DNA of 64,000 nt from an uncultured Lachnospiraceae bacterium (GCA_902761585.1 CACWKX010000007.1:16375-80374), one strand, 5' to 3'. Numbered from the stretch's first letter, positions 17,072 through 25,539 are shown. Notes: generated by a model not told the origin, from the sequence alone. Made by a program: numbers and translations.

Positions 17072-19954
17072 TCAGATTTTTCCAAGTTTTCTGAGAATCT
17101 TCTCCGGCGTCATCGGCCAGCTGTCCATCCAGACGCCGCAGGCGTCATGGATTGCAATCCCGATGGCCGGCGCCGCGCCGTTGCAGGCGATCTCGGAGAT
17201 CGACTTGGCACCGAACGGTCCGTATTCATCATTCACATCGATCAGCACTGCCTTGAAATCATCCGGCTGTTCCCAGACCATCGGTACGCCGTAATCCGTC
17301 ATATTGGCATTCAGACAGACGCCGTTCTTGTCAAGAATCATCCCCTCATAGAGAGTATGGCCGATTGACTTGAGCGCTGCACCGTACATCTGGCAGAGCG
17401 CCAGCTCCGGATTGATCGGTGTTCCGGCATCCTGAAGTGCGTAGAACTTCCGGACTTTGATCTCCCCGGTACGGACGTTGACAGCCACCTCTGCAAAGTG
17501 AGCGCCGTACGGCACGGAGGATGCCGTTGTCACATACGAACCATGCGCGACAACCATCCCTCTGCCACTTCCGCTGCAGGCTGTGTGGGAGAGCTCCCCA
17601 TAGCTGAGCACAGCCCCTGTCTTCCTCGAGAACACCTCGCCCGGCATTCGGAGATCAAGGTCGGTCTCCTCCTCCCCGAGCTGAAGTGCTGCCTCTTTCA
17701 ACACTCCCTCCTTCAGCTTCTTAGCCGCATCCAGGGCTGCATTTCCGCTGAAGAACGTTCCGGAGGACGCATAGGAACCGGTGTCAAATGCGGCTGCGTC
17801 GGTGTCCCCTGACAGAACCGTCACATGCTCCATCGGCATGCACATAACCTCGCTGACAATCTTGGCGCAGACAGTGTCCAGCCCTGTCCCGATGTCGGCA
17901 CACCCACTGTTAAGAATCACTGTCCCGTCTGTCTCCATCTTGGCAATCGCCTCGGCATGATCCAGCCCCGGAAGACCGCTGCCCTGCATGATCATGGCAA
18001 AGCCTTTTCCAATCCTGACGTCCGGATCGTCAGACTGCTCCCTGACGCCCCAGTGAATCATATCGCAGCCTTTCAGAATTGCCTCCCTGAGGCCGCAGGA
18101 GCCGACCGGAACCACATTGCCCTCCCGGCCTTCACCAAGTCCCTTCAGGATATCCAGCCGGTATCCTGTCTCGACATGGTTCTTCAGAACCATGTCCTTG
18201 TAATCGCAGCCGAGCTTGTCTGCAAGCTCCGCCATCGCCATCATCAGCGCATAGTTGCCCTTCGGCGTCCCGTACCCCTGATAGGCGCCGGCCGGAGGGG
18301 TGTTGGTGTAGTAAACCTTCAGGTCGTATGCCATATTCGGGCACTTGAACAGCGGCAGTGTCTTGGAACAGCTGTTCATCGGGACGGTCAGGCAATGGTT
18401 GCCGTATGGACCGGTATTCGCGCGCACTTCCATGAAGATACCGGTGATCCGTCCGTCCTTCATGCCGGCCATCTTCACGCGCATCCTCATCGGATGCCGG
18501 GTTGAGCAGGCAATGAATTCCTCTTCCCTGGTATTTCTGCAGTAAACCGGCCGCCCGGTCACATAAGCCGCATACGCGGTCAGATCCTCGACCAGGATAT
18601 CCTGCTTCGAGCCATAGCCGCCGCCGACTCTTGTCTTGACAACATGAATCCGGTTCTCGGGCAGGCCCGTGACCCAGCCCACAATCCTGCGCACGTGATA
18701 CGGTACCTGTGTGGACGCATAGACGGTCAGACGGCCGCCCTCCATTCTCGCGAAGCAGACATGCGGCTCCAGCGGCGTATGCTGGATCTGGCTGGTCTGG
18801 TAGGTTCGCTCCACAACAGCGTCCGCCTCTGCGAACGCTTTCTCCACATCCCCGATGCCGCCCTTGTTGGACGCTGCAATGTTGTGATGAATATCTGCGC
18901 CGAGCGGGAACTGATAGACCACCTTGCCTTCCCGTGGATCCTTCGATGCCTGATCGTTGTAGGAATCCAGATCTGCCGGTGCGCCGGCACGGTATTCCAC
19001 CGGACCATTGTGCACGGCCGGTGCGCCTTCCGCCATGGCTTCCTCGACAGTCAGCACCGGTTTCAGCACTTCATACTCGACATGAATCAGATTCTTCGCC
19101 TGCTCGGCGGCTTCCTTTGTCTCCGCGACAATCCCCGCGACCCGGTCTCCGACATGGCGGACCTTCCAGTTAAACAGCCTCCTGTCATGCGGAGACGGCT
19201 CCGGATTTCCCTGCCCCGCCTGCATATAGTAGATGTCCGGACAGTTAGCCGCCGTGATGATCTTCACGACGCCCGGAACCTTTTCCGCTTCAGCTGTGTC
19301 AATCGATTTGATGTAGGCACTGGCATAAGGGGACCGCAGGACAACCAGGACACAGGCATCCGGCGAGACATAGTCCTCGACAAACGCCCGCTGACCGCTG
19401 ACGAGCGCCGGACCGTCCACCTTGCCGTCCGGTGTCCCGATCTCTCTGAGCTGCTCGCGGAAGATCGGCGCCGTTTTGGTCTCATAGTGACCAAGCTTTC
19501 TTCTCTCTCGTACCAGCTGAACTGCAAGGAAGTAATGCTCGTAAGATGCATCCCGGATAAAAATCCCTGAAAGCGCATCCTCGATCTCTTCCTTTGTCGG
19601 ATCCGGGTTGTTCTCCAGCAGCCATGTCAAAAGCAAAGCCGCCGCCGGTGCGTTGTATGCGCTCTGCACAACCCCTGCATCGATCATAGCCTGCTGTACG
19701 TCCGACAGATGGCCAGCGTCACCAAGCCCGTCCGGTGTCAGAATGTCGCAGCCATCAGCCTCCCCTGCAAGATACAGATTCGAATAGACAGGTGTCCCGT
19801 CAACCAGAACCGTATCACTTCCGCAGAACCCCTCGGAGTCGTCCGAGTCGCGGACGCAGACATGCCCCGCAGAAACCAGCAGCTCCCGCAGACTCATCAT
19901 CGGATCTACATCAAAGGTTCTCGGTACATGGTTGATCACACAGGATATCTTCAT
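17072..19954 (-). CDS. xdhD: XdhD-type molybdenum hydroxylase (purine oxidation)
   Basis: 960-aa molybdopterin hydroxylase subunit matching remembered E. coli XdhD (956 aa) along its length, for example VRDSDDSEGFCGSDTVLVDG and the final PFGAKSISEIACNGAAPAI. It is predicted to oxidise (hypo)xanthine or a related purine. Residues 1-~150 correspond to the [2Fe-2S] domains, but only C44 of the eight cluster cysteines remains: S98, N101, I133 and D135 replace the second set. Residues ~180-960 form the Moco domains with VGGGYGSKQD and the active-site Glu in GAKSISEI. It overlaps ygfM by 4 bp (ATGA). An XdhC-like maturation gene lies far off at 58.2 kb. Confidence 0.92.
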   Translation of the reverse strand: MKISCVINHVPRTFDVDPMMSLRELLVSAGHVCVRDSDDSEGFCGSDTVLVDGTPVYSNLYLAGEADGCDILTPDGLGDAGHLSDVQQAMIDAGVVQSAYNAPAAALLLTWLLENNPDPTKEEIEDALSGIFIRDASYEHYFLAVQLVRERRKLGHYETKTAPIFREQLREIGTPDGKVDGPALVSGQRAFVEDYVSPDACVLVVLRSPYASAYIKSIDTAEAEKVPGVVKIITAANCPDIYYMQAGQGNPEPSPHDRRLFNWKVRHVGDRVAGIVAETKEAAEQAKNLIHVEYEVLKPVLTVEEAMAEGAPAVHNGPVEYRAGAPADLDSYNDQASKDPREGKVVYQFPLGADIHHNIAASNKGGIGDVEKAFAEADAVVERTYQTSQIQHTPLEPHVCFARMEGGRLTVYASTQVPYHVRRIVGWVTGLPENRIHVVKTRVGGGYGSKQDILVEDLTAYAAYVTGRPVYCRNTREEEFIACSTRHPMRMRVKMAGMKDGRITGIFMEVRANTGPYGNHCLTVPMNSCSKTLPLFKCPNMAYDLKVYYTNTPPAGAYQGYGTPKGNYALMMAMAELADKLGCDYKDMVLKNHVETGYRLDILKGLGEGREGNVVPVGSCGLREAILKGCDMIHWGVREQSDDPDVRIGKGFAMIMQGSGLPGLDHAEAIAKMETDGTVILNSGCADIGTGLDTVCAKIVSEVMCMPMEHVTVLSGDTDAAAFDTGSYASSGTFFSGNAALDAAKKLKEGVLKEAALQLGEEETDLDLRMPGEVFSRKTGAVLSYGELSHTACSGSGRGMVVAHGSYVTTASSVPYGAHFAEVAVNVRTGEIKVRKFYALQDAGTPINPELALCQMYGAALKSIGHTLYEGMILDKNGVCLNANMTDYGVPMVWEQPDDFKAVLIDVNDEYGPFGAKSISEIACNGAAPAIGIAIHDACGVWMDSWPMTPEKILRKLGKI

Positions 19955-20886
19955 GCTTCCGTTTCCCCCTTTCTGACATCCGTCCTTTGGCCGGATGAAA
20001 TTCTCTCTTTCAGAAGGCGGTACAGGTTCTCAAGGGTTACCCCAAGCAGATACCGCTTGTAAGCCGTGCTCCCGTACAGATCATCCGGAATGTTCAGCCC
20101 CGTCCAGCTTTTGGCAAAGTGCGCAAATGTCTCTGCATTCTCATCCTCTCCAAGGCTGTCAGAGAATTCCTTCAGGAAGAATACCCCGGCATTCTTTACA
20201 GAGACGCCCACTCTGAAACGACCGTCCACATATCCCATCGCTGCCGTCAGATAAGAGTGGCTCTCTGCTGTGTTTGCATACCGCTTCGAGACAACGCAGA
20301 TATCTGTTCTGACCATAATCGCTGTGATCAGATCTTTCTGGTATTCCTTCCGGTGCTGCAGATAGCGCCGGATGCAGATGGGCTCGCGTACCGGCTGATC
20401 ACCTCTGACCTGTGAAGCCTCTTCCAGATCCGATCCGTTCTTGTCAGGGCATCCGGACCGATCCTGTACTGATTCACCAGAATCCGGTTTTACCCAGTGC
20501 AAAAGCTCCAGCTTCCCATGCGCGGCGATCAGCGTTGCCGCCAGATAAGAATCATCCCGCATGAGCGCCACATTCCCGCCGATGGTTGCCATGTCCCGCT
20601 TTGTTCTGGATGCCATGTACCGGAGAGCTTCCTTTAGATACGCCGGCACCAGGTCCGATCCCAAAGCCTCCTGGAATGTTGTCATGCTCCCGATACGGAC
20701 AGCCTCTGGTGTCTCTCCAGAGACTCCCTTCAGCTCCGGGATGTTTTTCAGCATGATCAGCCGGTCTGCGCTTCGCTCTGTTCCGGAGCGCAGAAGCTCT
20801 GTGCCACCGGCCAGATATGCGGATGAGGCATCCCTCATGACGACCGCCTCAGAAGCTGAAGCAGCTGCGCACAGTTCTCTGCTCAT
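19951..20886 (-). CDS. ygfM: FAD-binding subunit of the molybdenum hydroxylase (YgfM-like)
   Basis: FAD_binding_5-type subunit that would pass electrons from the XdhD partner. Motifs are YLAGGTELLRSG for the FAD pyrophosphate, and TIGGNVALMRDDSYLAATLIA. 311 aa, longer than E. coli YgfM (about 260), because of a hydrophilic insert of ~35 residues (SGESVQDRSGCPDKNGSDLE) before the C-terminal beta region. ATG 20886 is favoured over 20892: AGGAGG lies 8 bp from the former but only 2 bp from the latter. It is first of a two-gene operon with xdhD. Confidence 0.87.
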   Translation of the reverse strand: MSRELCAAASASEAVVMRDASSAYLAGGTELLRSGTERSADRLIMLKNIPELKGVSGETPEAVRIGSMTTFQEALGSDLVPAYLKEALRYMASRTKRDMATIGGNVALMRDDSYLAATLIAAHGKLELLHWVKPDSGESVQDRSGCPDKNGSDLEEASQVRGDQPVREPICIRRYLQHRKEYQKDLITAIMVRTDICVVSKRYANTAESHSYLTAAMGYVDGRFRVGVSVKNAGVFFLKEFSDSLGEDENAETFAHFAKSWTGLNIPDDLYGSTAYKRYLLGVTLENLYRLLKERISSGQRTDVRKGETEA

Positions 20887-20924
20887 GTACATTTCCTCCT
20901 CTCAGGAATAAAAGTTCTGAAGCC

Positions 20925-20953
20925 ATCATAACACAAGATGAGTCGGACTTGAA
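20925..20953 (-). promoter_or_regulatory. ygfM-xdhD promoter
   Basis: Minus strand TTCAAG (20948-20953), 17 bp, TATGAT (20925-20930) with an extended -10 TGT in front. It is divergent from the plus-strand operon at 21282. Confidence 0.6.
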
Positions 20954-21064
20954 GGGGACTTGTTTAATCAATATTCCAATACATAACTTCCGTCATTTTC
21001 AGCCATAGAAATATCCGGAAAACAGTAGTAGAATCTTTGATGTTTGAAATTCATAGAAAGATAT

Positions 21065-21190
21065 GAGTGTCAAAAGTACCTTTTGCCACTCATTTATGAT
21101 TACGTGTGGTTTCGTTGCTCCGCAACTCCCACCACGCTGCCACATTCGGCATTCTCGTGCCGCCTGCGCGCCACTTCATGCCTCATGTGG
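21065..21190. repeat. Cluster of three consecutive palindromes
   Basis: Three adjacent stem-loops: 21065-21091 (GAGTGTCAAAAG with CTTTTGCCACTC, one mismatch); 21106-21135 (GTGGT+GTTGC with GCAAC+ACCAC); 21140-21190 (CCACAT/ATGTGG enclosing CGGCA/TGCCG). Together with the hairpin leader at 21194 they fill most of the 395-bp gap between ygfM and the plus-strand operon. The gap otherwise holds the ygfM promoter and, at ~21037-21065, a weak plus-strand TTGATG-17-GATATG. The palindromes are either a highly structured 5' leader or a degraded mobile repeat. Confidence 0.55.
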
Positions 21191-21193
21191 GGC

Positions 21194-21274
21194 GTGTCAA
21201 TAAGTCCTGCCACCACTTGCATGCAAGCATGTGTGGTGGAGGACTTTTGACACACTGTAATCATAGAAACGGAG
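21194..21274 (+). promoter_or_regulatory. Hairpin leader element, copy A
   Basis: Long hairpin: GTGTCAATAAGTCCTGCCAC... pairs with ...GTGGTGGAGGACTTTTGACAC, with two single-base bulges; the loop contains TTGCATGCAA. It is followed by ACACTGTAATCA, TAGAA and the Shine-Dalgarno CGGAG used by the gene at 21282. The block 21200-21274 matches the minus-strand block 25436-25511 at about 68 of 72 aligned positions (hand alignment). Confidence 0.6.
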
Positions 21275-21281
21275 TTCAGCT

Positions 21282-22013
21282 ATGTTATCCCACACCATGA
21301 AAAGAGCCTGGCACCTGATGGTGCTGTTCTGCTTTCTGTTTCTATTATCCTTCCCATTGTTCCCATTGCATGCAAATGCGATGAGTGTTCCCCGAATCTG
21401 TGTTGTCGATACACGGCGCAGCAGCGATGCTGCCTCCCTCATGTCGTCCATCAGAAAAAACGGCGGAACCCCTGTACTCGTCACCACGAAAAAGAAGATT
21501 CGCGCAGCCTCCTACGACGGGCTTGCGCTTCCTGGTGGCGGCGATGTCAACCCTGCCCTATACCATGAAAAAAACAGAGGATCGAGAAATGTCTCTTCTG
21601 CCCGGGACAGTCTTCAGCTTTACGCCATCAGCCAGTTTGTCCGTGCACGAAAACCCATTCTGGGTGTCTGCCGGGGACTTCAGCTTCTCAATGTCTACTT
21701 CGGAGGGACCCTGTACCAAAACATCGGAAGGAGTCACCGGATGAAACAGATGAAGGTTTCTGTGACCCCCACCAGCGCGCTGTACCACACGCTCGGTCCC
21801 ACTGCCACACTGCTCCATGCGCACCATCAGTCTATCAAACGGCTCGGCAATGGTTTGATCGCCACACAGTACTCGACTGACAAAAAGAGATGCATCGAGG
21901 CCATCCAGCACGAAACCCTTCCAATCTATGCATTTCAGTATCATCCGGAGCATGGCAGCAGAAAAAATGCTGGAAAAAAGATCATCCGATGGTTTATCGT
22001 TCAGTGCAGATAA
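21282..22013 (+). CDS. Secreted class-I glutamine amidotransferase-like hydrolase (peptidase C26)
   Basis: 243-aa protein with the gamma-glutamyl hydrolase/PuuD fold: LPGGGDVNP (84-92), nucleophile C130 in GVCRGLQLLNV, and the H221-x-E223 pair in YHPEHG. The triad is complete. Unusually, a hydrophobic signal-like segment (residues ~10-33, ending HANA) precedes it, so it is predicted to act outside the membrane. It would cleave gamma-glutamyl or similar amides. The ATG at 21282 has GGAG 7 bp upstream. It is 34 bp ahead of an ATP-grasp ligase on the same strand. This is the only plus-strand operon in the window. Confidence 0.83.
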   Translation: MLSHTMKRAWHLMVLFCFLFLLSFPLFPLHANAMSVPRICVVDTRRSSDAASLMSSIRKNGGTPVLVTTKKKIRAASYDGLALPGGGDVNPALYHEKNRGSRNVSSARDSLQLYAISQFVRARKPILGVCRGLQLLNVYFGGTLYQNIGRSHRMKQMKVSVTPTSALYHTLGPTATLLHAHHQSIKRLGNGLIATQYSTDKKRCIEAIQHETLPIYAFQYHPEHGSRKNAGKKIIRWFIVQCR

Positions 22014-22047
22014 CCGAAAAATCTGCCATCAGTAGAGGATAATAACT

Positions 22048-23196
22048 ATGAAAAAACTTGCGATTATCGGAGCTTCCTATCTTCAGGAGCCTCTGATCGA
22101 AAAGGCCAGGGCGCTTGGTTGCCAGACCCATGTGTTTGCATGGAAGACCGGTGACATCGGCGAACGGACAGCTGATTTCTTTTATCCGCTTTCAATTGTC
22201 GAAAAAGAGAAGATTCTGGAAAGATGCAGAGAGATCGGGATCGATGGCATCTGTACGATTGCATCCGACCTTGCAGTCGTTACTGTAAACTATGTTGCTG
22301 AAAGGATGGGGCTTCCGGGTAACTCTATGGAATCAACGGAGCTTTCCACAAACAAACATCTGATGCGGAAGGCCTTTGAAACGAATGGAGATCCCTCTCC
22401 CAGAAGTATTCTCGTCTCGTCCATATCCGATCTGGAGGACTTAAAACTCTGCTATCCGGTCATCGTCAAGCCAACCGACCGGTCCGGGAGCCGTGGAATC
22501 ACGGAGCTCTTCTCAGCGCAGGGGCTGGAAAGTGCCATCGAAGAGGCAAAAGCGGAGAGTTTTGAGAAGAAGGCGCTGGTTGAGGAATTTGTGACTGGGC
22601 AGGAGTACAGCGTCGAATTTCTGTCCTTCCGCGGTAACCATCACTTTCTTGCAATGACCCAGAAATATACGACAGGCGCGCCGCACTTCATCGAAACCGG
22701 ACATCTTGAGCCAGCTTTCGTAGACCCGGAAACAGAAAAACGGGTCATTCAAATTGTCACACATGCACTGGATTCTCTGAAGATTCAGAATGGAGCCTCT
22801 CACAGCGAACTGAAGATCAATGCGGACGGTGTGATCCGCCTGATTGAGATCGGTGGAAGGATGGGCGGAGACTTTATCGGAAGTTCGCTTGTCAATATCT
22901 CCACAGGGATCGACTTTATTGAACAGGTGATCCGAATTGCGCTGGGAGAAGAACCAAATCTTGTGCCTTCCAGGAAGAAGGAAGCTGCCGCTGTCCGCTT
23001 CATCTTCAATCAGAAGGATATTGCGGTATTCGAGCGGCTAAGAAATGAACACCCGGAATACCTCCTGTCATACGAAATTCATCCTGTGACATCGGAAGCT
23101 GTGACAGACAGCGCCTCCCGGTTCGGCTACTTCCTGTTCAAGGCCGAAGACAGGGAAGCACTCCTTCCCTATCTCCCTCAGCCCGATGCCCTGTGA
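22048..23196 (+). CDS. ATP-grasp carboxylate-amine ligase
   Basis: 382-aa cytoplasmic ATP-grasp enzyme. It has an N-terminal Rossmann-like domain (KKLAIIGASYLQEPLIEKAR), an ATP-grasp core with K141 in IVKPTDRSGSRG, EEFVTGQEYSVE, and the Mg-binding RLIEIGGRMGG. It should couple an acyl-phosphate to an amine. It is related to the ATP-grasp proteins at 24216 and 37739, but shorter and more divergent. It is cotranscribed with the secreted amidotransferase. The substrate is unknown; amino-acid or peptide ligation to a cell-surface precursor fits the neighbours. Confidence 0.85.
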   Translation: MKKLAIIGASYLQEPLIEKARALGCQTHVFAWKTGDIGERTADFFYPLSIVEKEKILERCREIGIDGICTIASDLAVVTVNYVAERMGLPGNSMESTELSTNKHLMRKAFETNGDPSPRSILVSSISDLEDLKLCYPVIVKPTDRSGSRGITELFSAQGLESAIEEAKAESFEKKALVEEFVTGQEYSVEFLSFRGNHHFLAMTQKYTTGAPHFIETGHLEPAFVDPETEKRVIQIVTHALDSLKIQNGASHSELKINADGVIRLIEIGGRMGGDFIGSSLVNISTGIDFIEQVIRIALGEEPNLVPSRKKEAAAVRFIFNQKDIAVFERLRNEHPEYLLSYEIHPVTSEAVTDSASRFGYFLFKAEDREALLPYLPQPDAL

Positions 23197-23250
23197 GCTC
23201 TTTCAACTTGTTTTTTCGGTCTGAAGTCCGCCTTTCTGGCCGTCTGCCGG

Positions 23251-24207
23251 TTAAGTCTGACGTTCTCTCTTTTGTGCACCGTCTGTGTTCAGCTCATCTC
23301 TGACGACATAGAGCGGCGAATGGTTTTCTGTCATGATGATCTTTCCGATATAGCTTCCGATAATCCCGAGCATCAGAAACAGGAAGCCACCTGTAATTAA
23401 GATCACGACCATCAGGGACGGCCAGCCGATCTGAAGATCCTGGTTCATCAGCTTCTGAATCAGAATGACAATCGCCCAGATAAAGCCTGTCACCGAGAAC
23501 AAGGCGCCGAGCCAGGTTGCCAGGTGAAGCGGGATGACAGAAAAGCTCATGAACGTCATGAACAGCTTCATTTCTTTTCTGAATGTGTAGTTGGAGCTTC
23601 CGACCTCCCGCGCATAGTGGTCGACCTCCACATCCGCCATTCGTCTGGTTGTCCTGGCAAACAGAAGCTGGATGAAGGCGTCCGTTCCCCGGTACTTTCT
23701 CACTTCATCGATGACATACCTTCTGGCTGCCCAGAACGCGCTCATCTCGACCCCCTTGGGACGGTCTGTCAGACGGAACAGCAGCCACTGACTGATCTTT
23801 CCGGTCAGATTCTTGAACCAGCCAAACTGCCTTTTCCTGTACTTTCCGAAGACGACATCATAACCATCCCCTTCCAGGAGCTTGTCGAGCAGCTGATGGA
23901 TCTGAGCCGGATGGCTCTGCAGGTCATCATCAATCCCGCAGACCACATCCCCTGTCACATACTGGAACGCACACATCAGTGCGCCATGCTGGCCGAAGTT
24001 CTTTGCAAGGTTAATTCCCTTGACATTCGGGTACTTTTCACAGATCCCCTGTATGGCATTGAACGTCCCGTCCCTTGAAAAATCATTGACGAGAACCATC
24101 TCCAGCTCCCAGCCGTCTTTGTTGTTGAACTCCTGCATACAAAGATCCACAAGCTTTCCGATTGTATGCTCGGAATTGTAGCATGGGACAACGATCGATA
24201 GCTTCAT
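23251..24207 (-). CDS. Polyprenyl-phosphate GT2 glycosyltransferase (GtrB/CsbB/ArnC-like)
   Basis: 318 aa. N-terminal GT-A domain: LSIVVPCYNSEHTIGKLVD, and DDDLQSHP with the metal-binding acidic triad D93-D95. The RKRQFGWFKNLTGKISQWLL region is typical of undecaprenyl-phosphate glycosyltransferases. Two C-terminal membrane helices (~230-295) follow. It should load a sugar on undecaprenyl phosphate at the inner face of the membrane. It begins 8 bp after the ATP-grasp stop at 24216, so the two are coupled, and it is convergent with the plus-strand operon. It is a paralogue of the GT2 at 38914. Confidence 0.9.
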   Translation of the reverse strand: MKLSIVVPCYNSEHTIGKLVDLCMQEFNNKDGWELEMVLVNDFSRDGTFNAIQGICEKYPNVKGINLAKNFGQHGALMCAFQYVTGDVVCGIDDDLQSHPAQIHQLLDKLLEGDGYDVVFGKYRKRQFGWFKNLTGKISQWLLFRLTDRPKGVEMSAFWAARRYVIDEVRKYRGTDAFIQLLFARTTRRMADVEVDHYAREVGSSNYTFRKEMKLFMTFMSFSVIPLHLATWLGALFSVTGFIWAIVILIQKLMNQDLQIGWPSLMVVILITGGFLFLMLGIIGSYIGKIIMTENHSPLYVVRDELNTDGAQKRERQT

Positions 24208-24215
24208 AATTATCC

Positions 24216-25424
24216 TTACTCCCTATACTCAAGATGAATCTGGCTCAGCACTTCTCTTTCCATCTTTCTGCAGGCTTCGACACTTTCCCCTCTCACAATC
24301 AGCTGGCCGATCCTGTCCCTTCCGTTTGTGACCTTCTGCACACGGCTTCCCTCTGAGATGTTAAAGGATAGATCCACGACACCATCCGGCAGCTGGCCGG
24401 GTGCCGGCGCGTCGATACGGCTCACAACCCCCTCCCTGTCGGCAAACAGCAGCCTGCTCACATTCGGGGTATGCTGTTTTGCAGGAACCCGGAACATCTC
24501 CGAGACATCGATTCCCATCGCAGCCTTCACGATCGCCTCATAATAATCAATCCCGTAATAGATGCCGACTGTGTCCGTGATGCAGGTGGCGCCGGCCCGT
24601 GCTGTGGCTTCTATCACATAGACTTTCCCATCCTTGTACATACAGTCCAGGTCCATCGCACAGTTATCGAAATGAAGCGCCTCCGCAACTGCTCTCACGA
24701 GATCCTCGATCTTCTCCCGGATCGCTTCTCCCTGAGCCCAGGGGACATAATGCCCGATCGGGAACGGCGGATTGCCATCCAGAAGATCATTGCCGAGCGG
24801 CAGAACATAAGCCAGCTTTCCGTTCGACATCATGGCCTCCACGCCGAACATCGTTCCCTCCAGGAACTCCTCCAGAATGCAGAAATTCTCCTTTGTCGCT
24901 GCCATCGCATATTCATATGCCAGAGTCGCCTCTGCTTCGTTGTCCGCCCTCCGGATTCCGCGGCTCCCCATCTGGTCTGCTGCCTTCAGGATAACCGGAT
25001 ACTGCATGACCGTGAGTGCCTTTTTCAATTCTTCCTGAGAATGTACAAAGCAAAACGCCGCCGTCGGAACACCATGCTCCCGGTATGCCTGCTTCTCGAC
25101 CGCCTTGTTTCTGGCCGCCTTTGCGGCAAATATTCCCGGGCCCGAAAGATGCAGGCGCTCATTCACAACTCCCATCGCCTCAACTCCGAGATCCATGCAA
25201 CAGGTTGTCACACCGTCGACCTGTGCTTCCTCCGCTGCTCTCAGCACTTCCTCCGGACTCGTGATATCGGCGTATACAATGTCATCTGCATAATCAAATC
25301 CCCGGTAAGGTCCCTTGATCGAGACCGCCGTCACATGCAGGCCAAGCCTTCTGGCAGCCTTCATCAAAGGAATCTGGGAATAACTGGCTCCCAGTACCAT
25401 CAGTTTTTTCTGGCTCTTCGTCAT
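24216..25424 (-). CDS. ATP-grasp ligase, paralogue of the one at 37739
   Basis: 402-aa ATP-grasp enzyme: N-terminal KKLMVLGASYSQIPLMKAAR, K147 in ILKAADQMGSRGI, EEFLEGTMFGVEA, and VYVIEATARAGATC near 275. The C-terminal ~100 residues form an extra domain shared with the paralogue at 37739 (DRIGQLIVRG here, NRIGHVITKG there). The start at 25424 is chosen because homology begins there; the open frame continues upstream to 25577 only through the hairpin leader. CGGAG lies 11 bp before. The next gene is a GT2 transferase, so the product probably modifies the same lipid-linked precursor. Confidence 0.85.
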   Translation of the reverse strand: MTKSQKKLMVLGASYSQIPLMKAARRLGLHVTAVSIKGPYRGFDYADDIVYADITSPEEVLRAAEEAQVDGVTTCCMDLGVEAMGVVNERLHLSGPGIFAAKAARNKAVEKQAYREHGVPTAAFCFVHSQEELKKALTVMQYPVILKAADQMGSRGIRRADNEAEATLAYEYAMAATKENFCILEEFLEGTMFGVEAMMSNGKLAYVLPLGNDLLDGNPPFPIGHYVPWAQGEAIREKIEDLVRAVAEALHFDNCAMDLDCMYKDGKVYVIEATARAGATCITDTVGIYYGIDYYEAIVKAAMGIDVSEMFRVPAKQHTPNVSRLLFADREGVVSRIDAPAPGQLPDGVVDLSFNISEGSRVQKVTNGRDRIGQLIVRGESVEACRKMEREVLSQIHLEYRE

Positions 25425-25435
25425 GATCCGAGTTG

Positions 25436-25511
25436 CTCCGTTCATTCTATTGATTACAGTGTAAAAGCCCTCCACCACGCATACTTGCATGCAAGTGGTG
25501 TCAGGACTTAT
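25436..25511 (-). promoter_or_regulatory. Hairpin leader element, copy B
   Basis: Minus-strand copy of the element at 21200-21274. Stem AAGTCCT with AGGGCTT (one G-U in place of the G-C/A-T pattern of copy A) and CACCAC with GTGGTG, loop with TTGCATGCAAG, then ACACTGTAATCA and the CGGAG Shine-Dalgarno. It ends 11 bp before the ATP-grasp ATG. Confidence 0.6.
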
Positions 25512-25539
25512 CATTCTATATTCTTCATGCCTGTGAAAC

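Noticed and set aside
17072..19954. xdhD as a damaged gene because its Fe-S cysteines are missing
   Set aside because: The frame is full length and the same loss is remembered in E. coli XdhD, so it is a family feature rather than decay.
21221..21250. Leader peptide MQACVVEDF in hairpin element copy A (MQVCVVEGF in copy B)
   Set aside because: No Shine-Dalgarno before the ATG, and in copy B the frame continues without a stop. The conservation is better explained by base pairing.
21194..25512. Transposon or integron bounded by the two hairpin copies
   Set aside because: No transposase or integrase lies between them and no target-site duplication is visible; their position next to Shine-Dalgarno sites fits leaders better.
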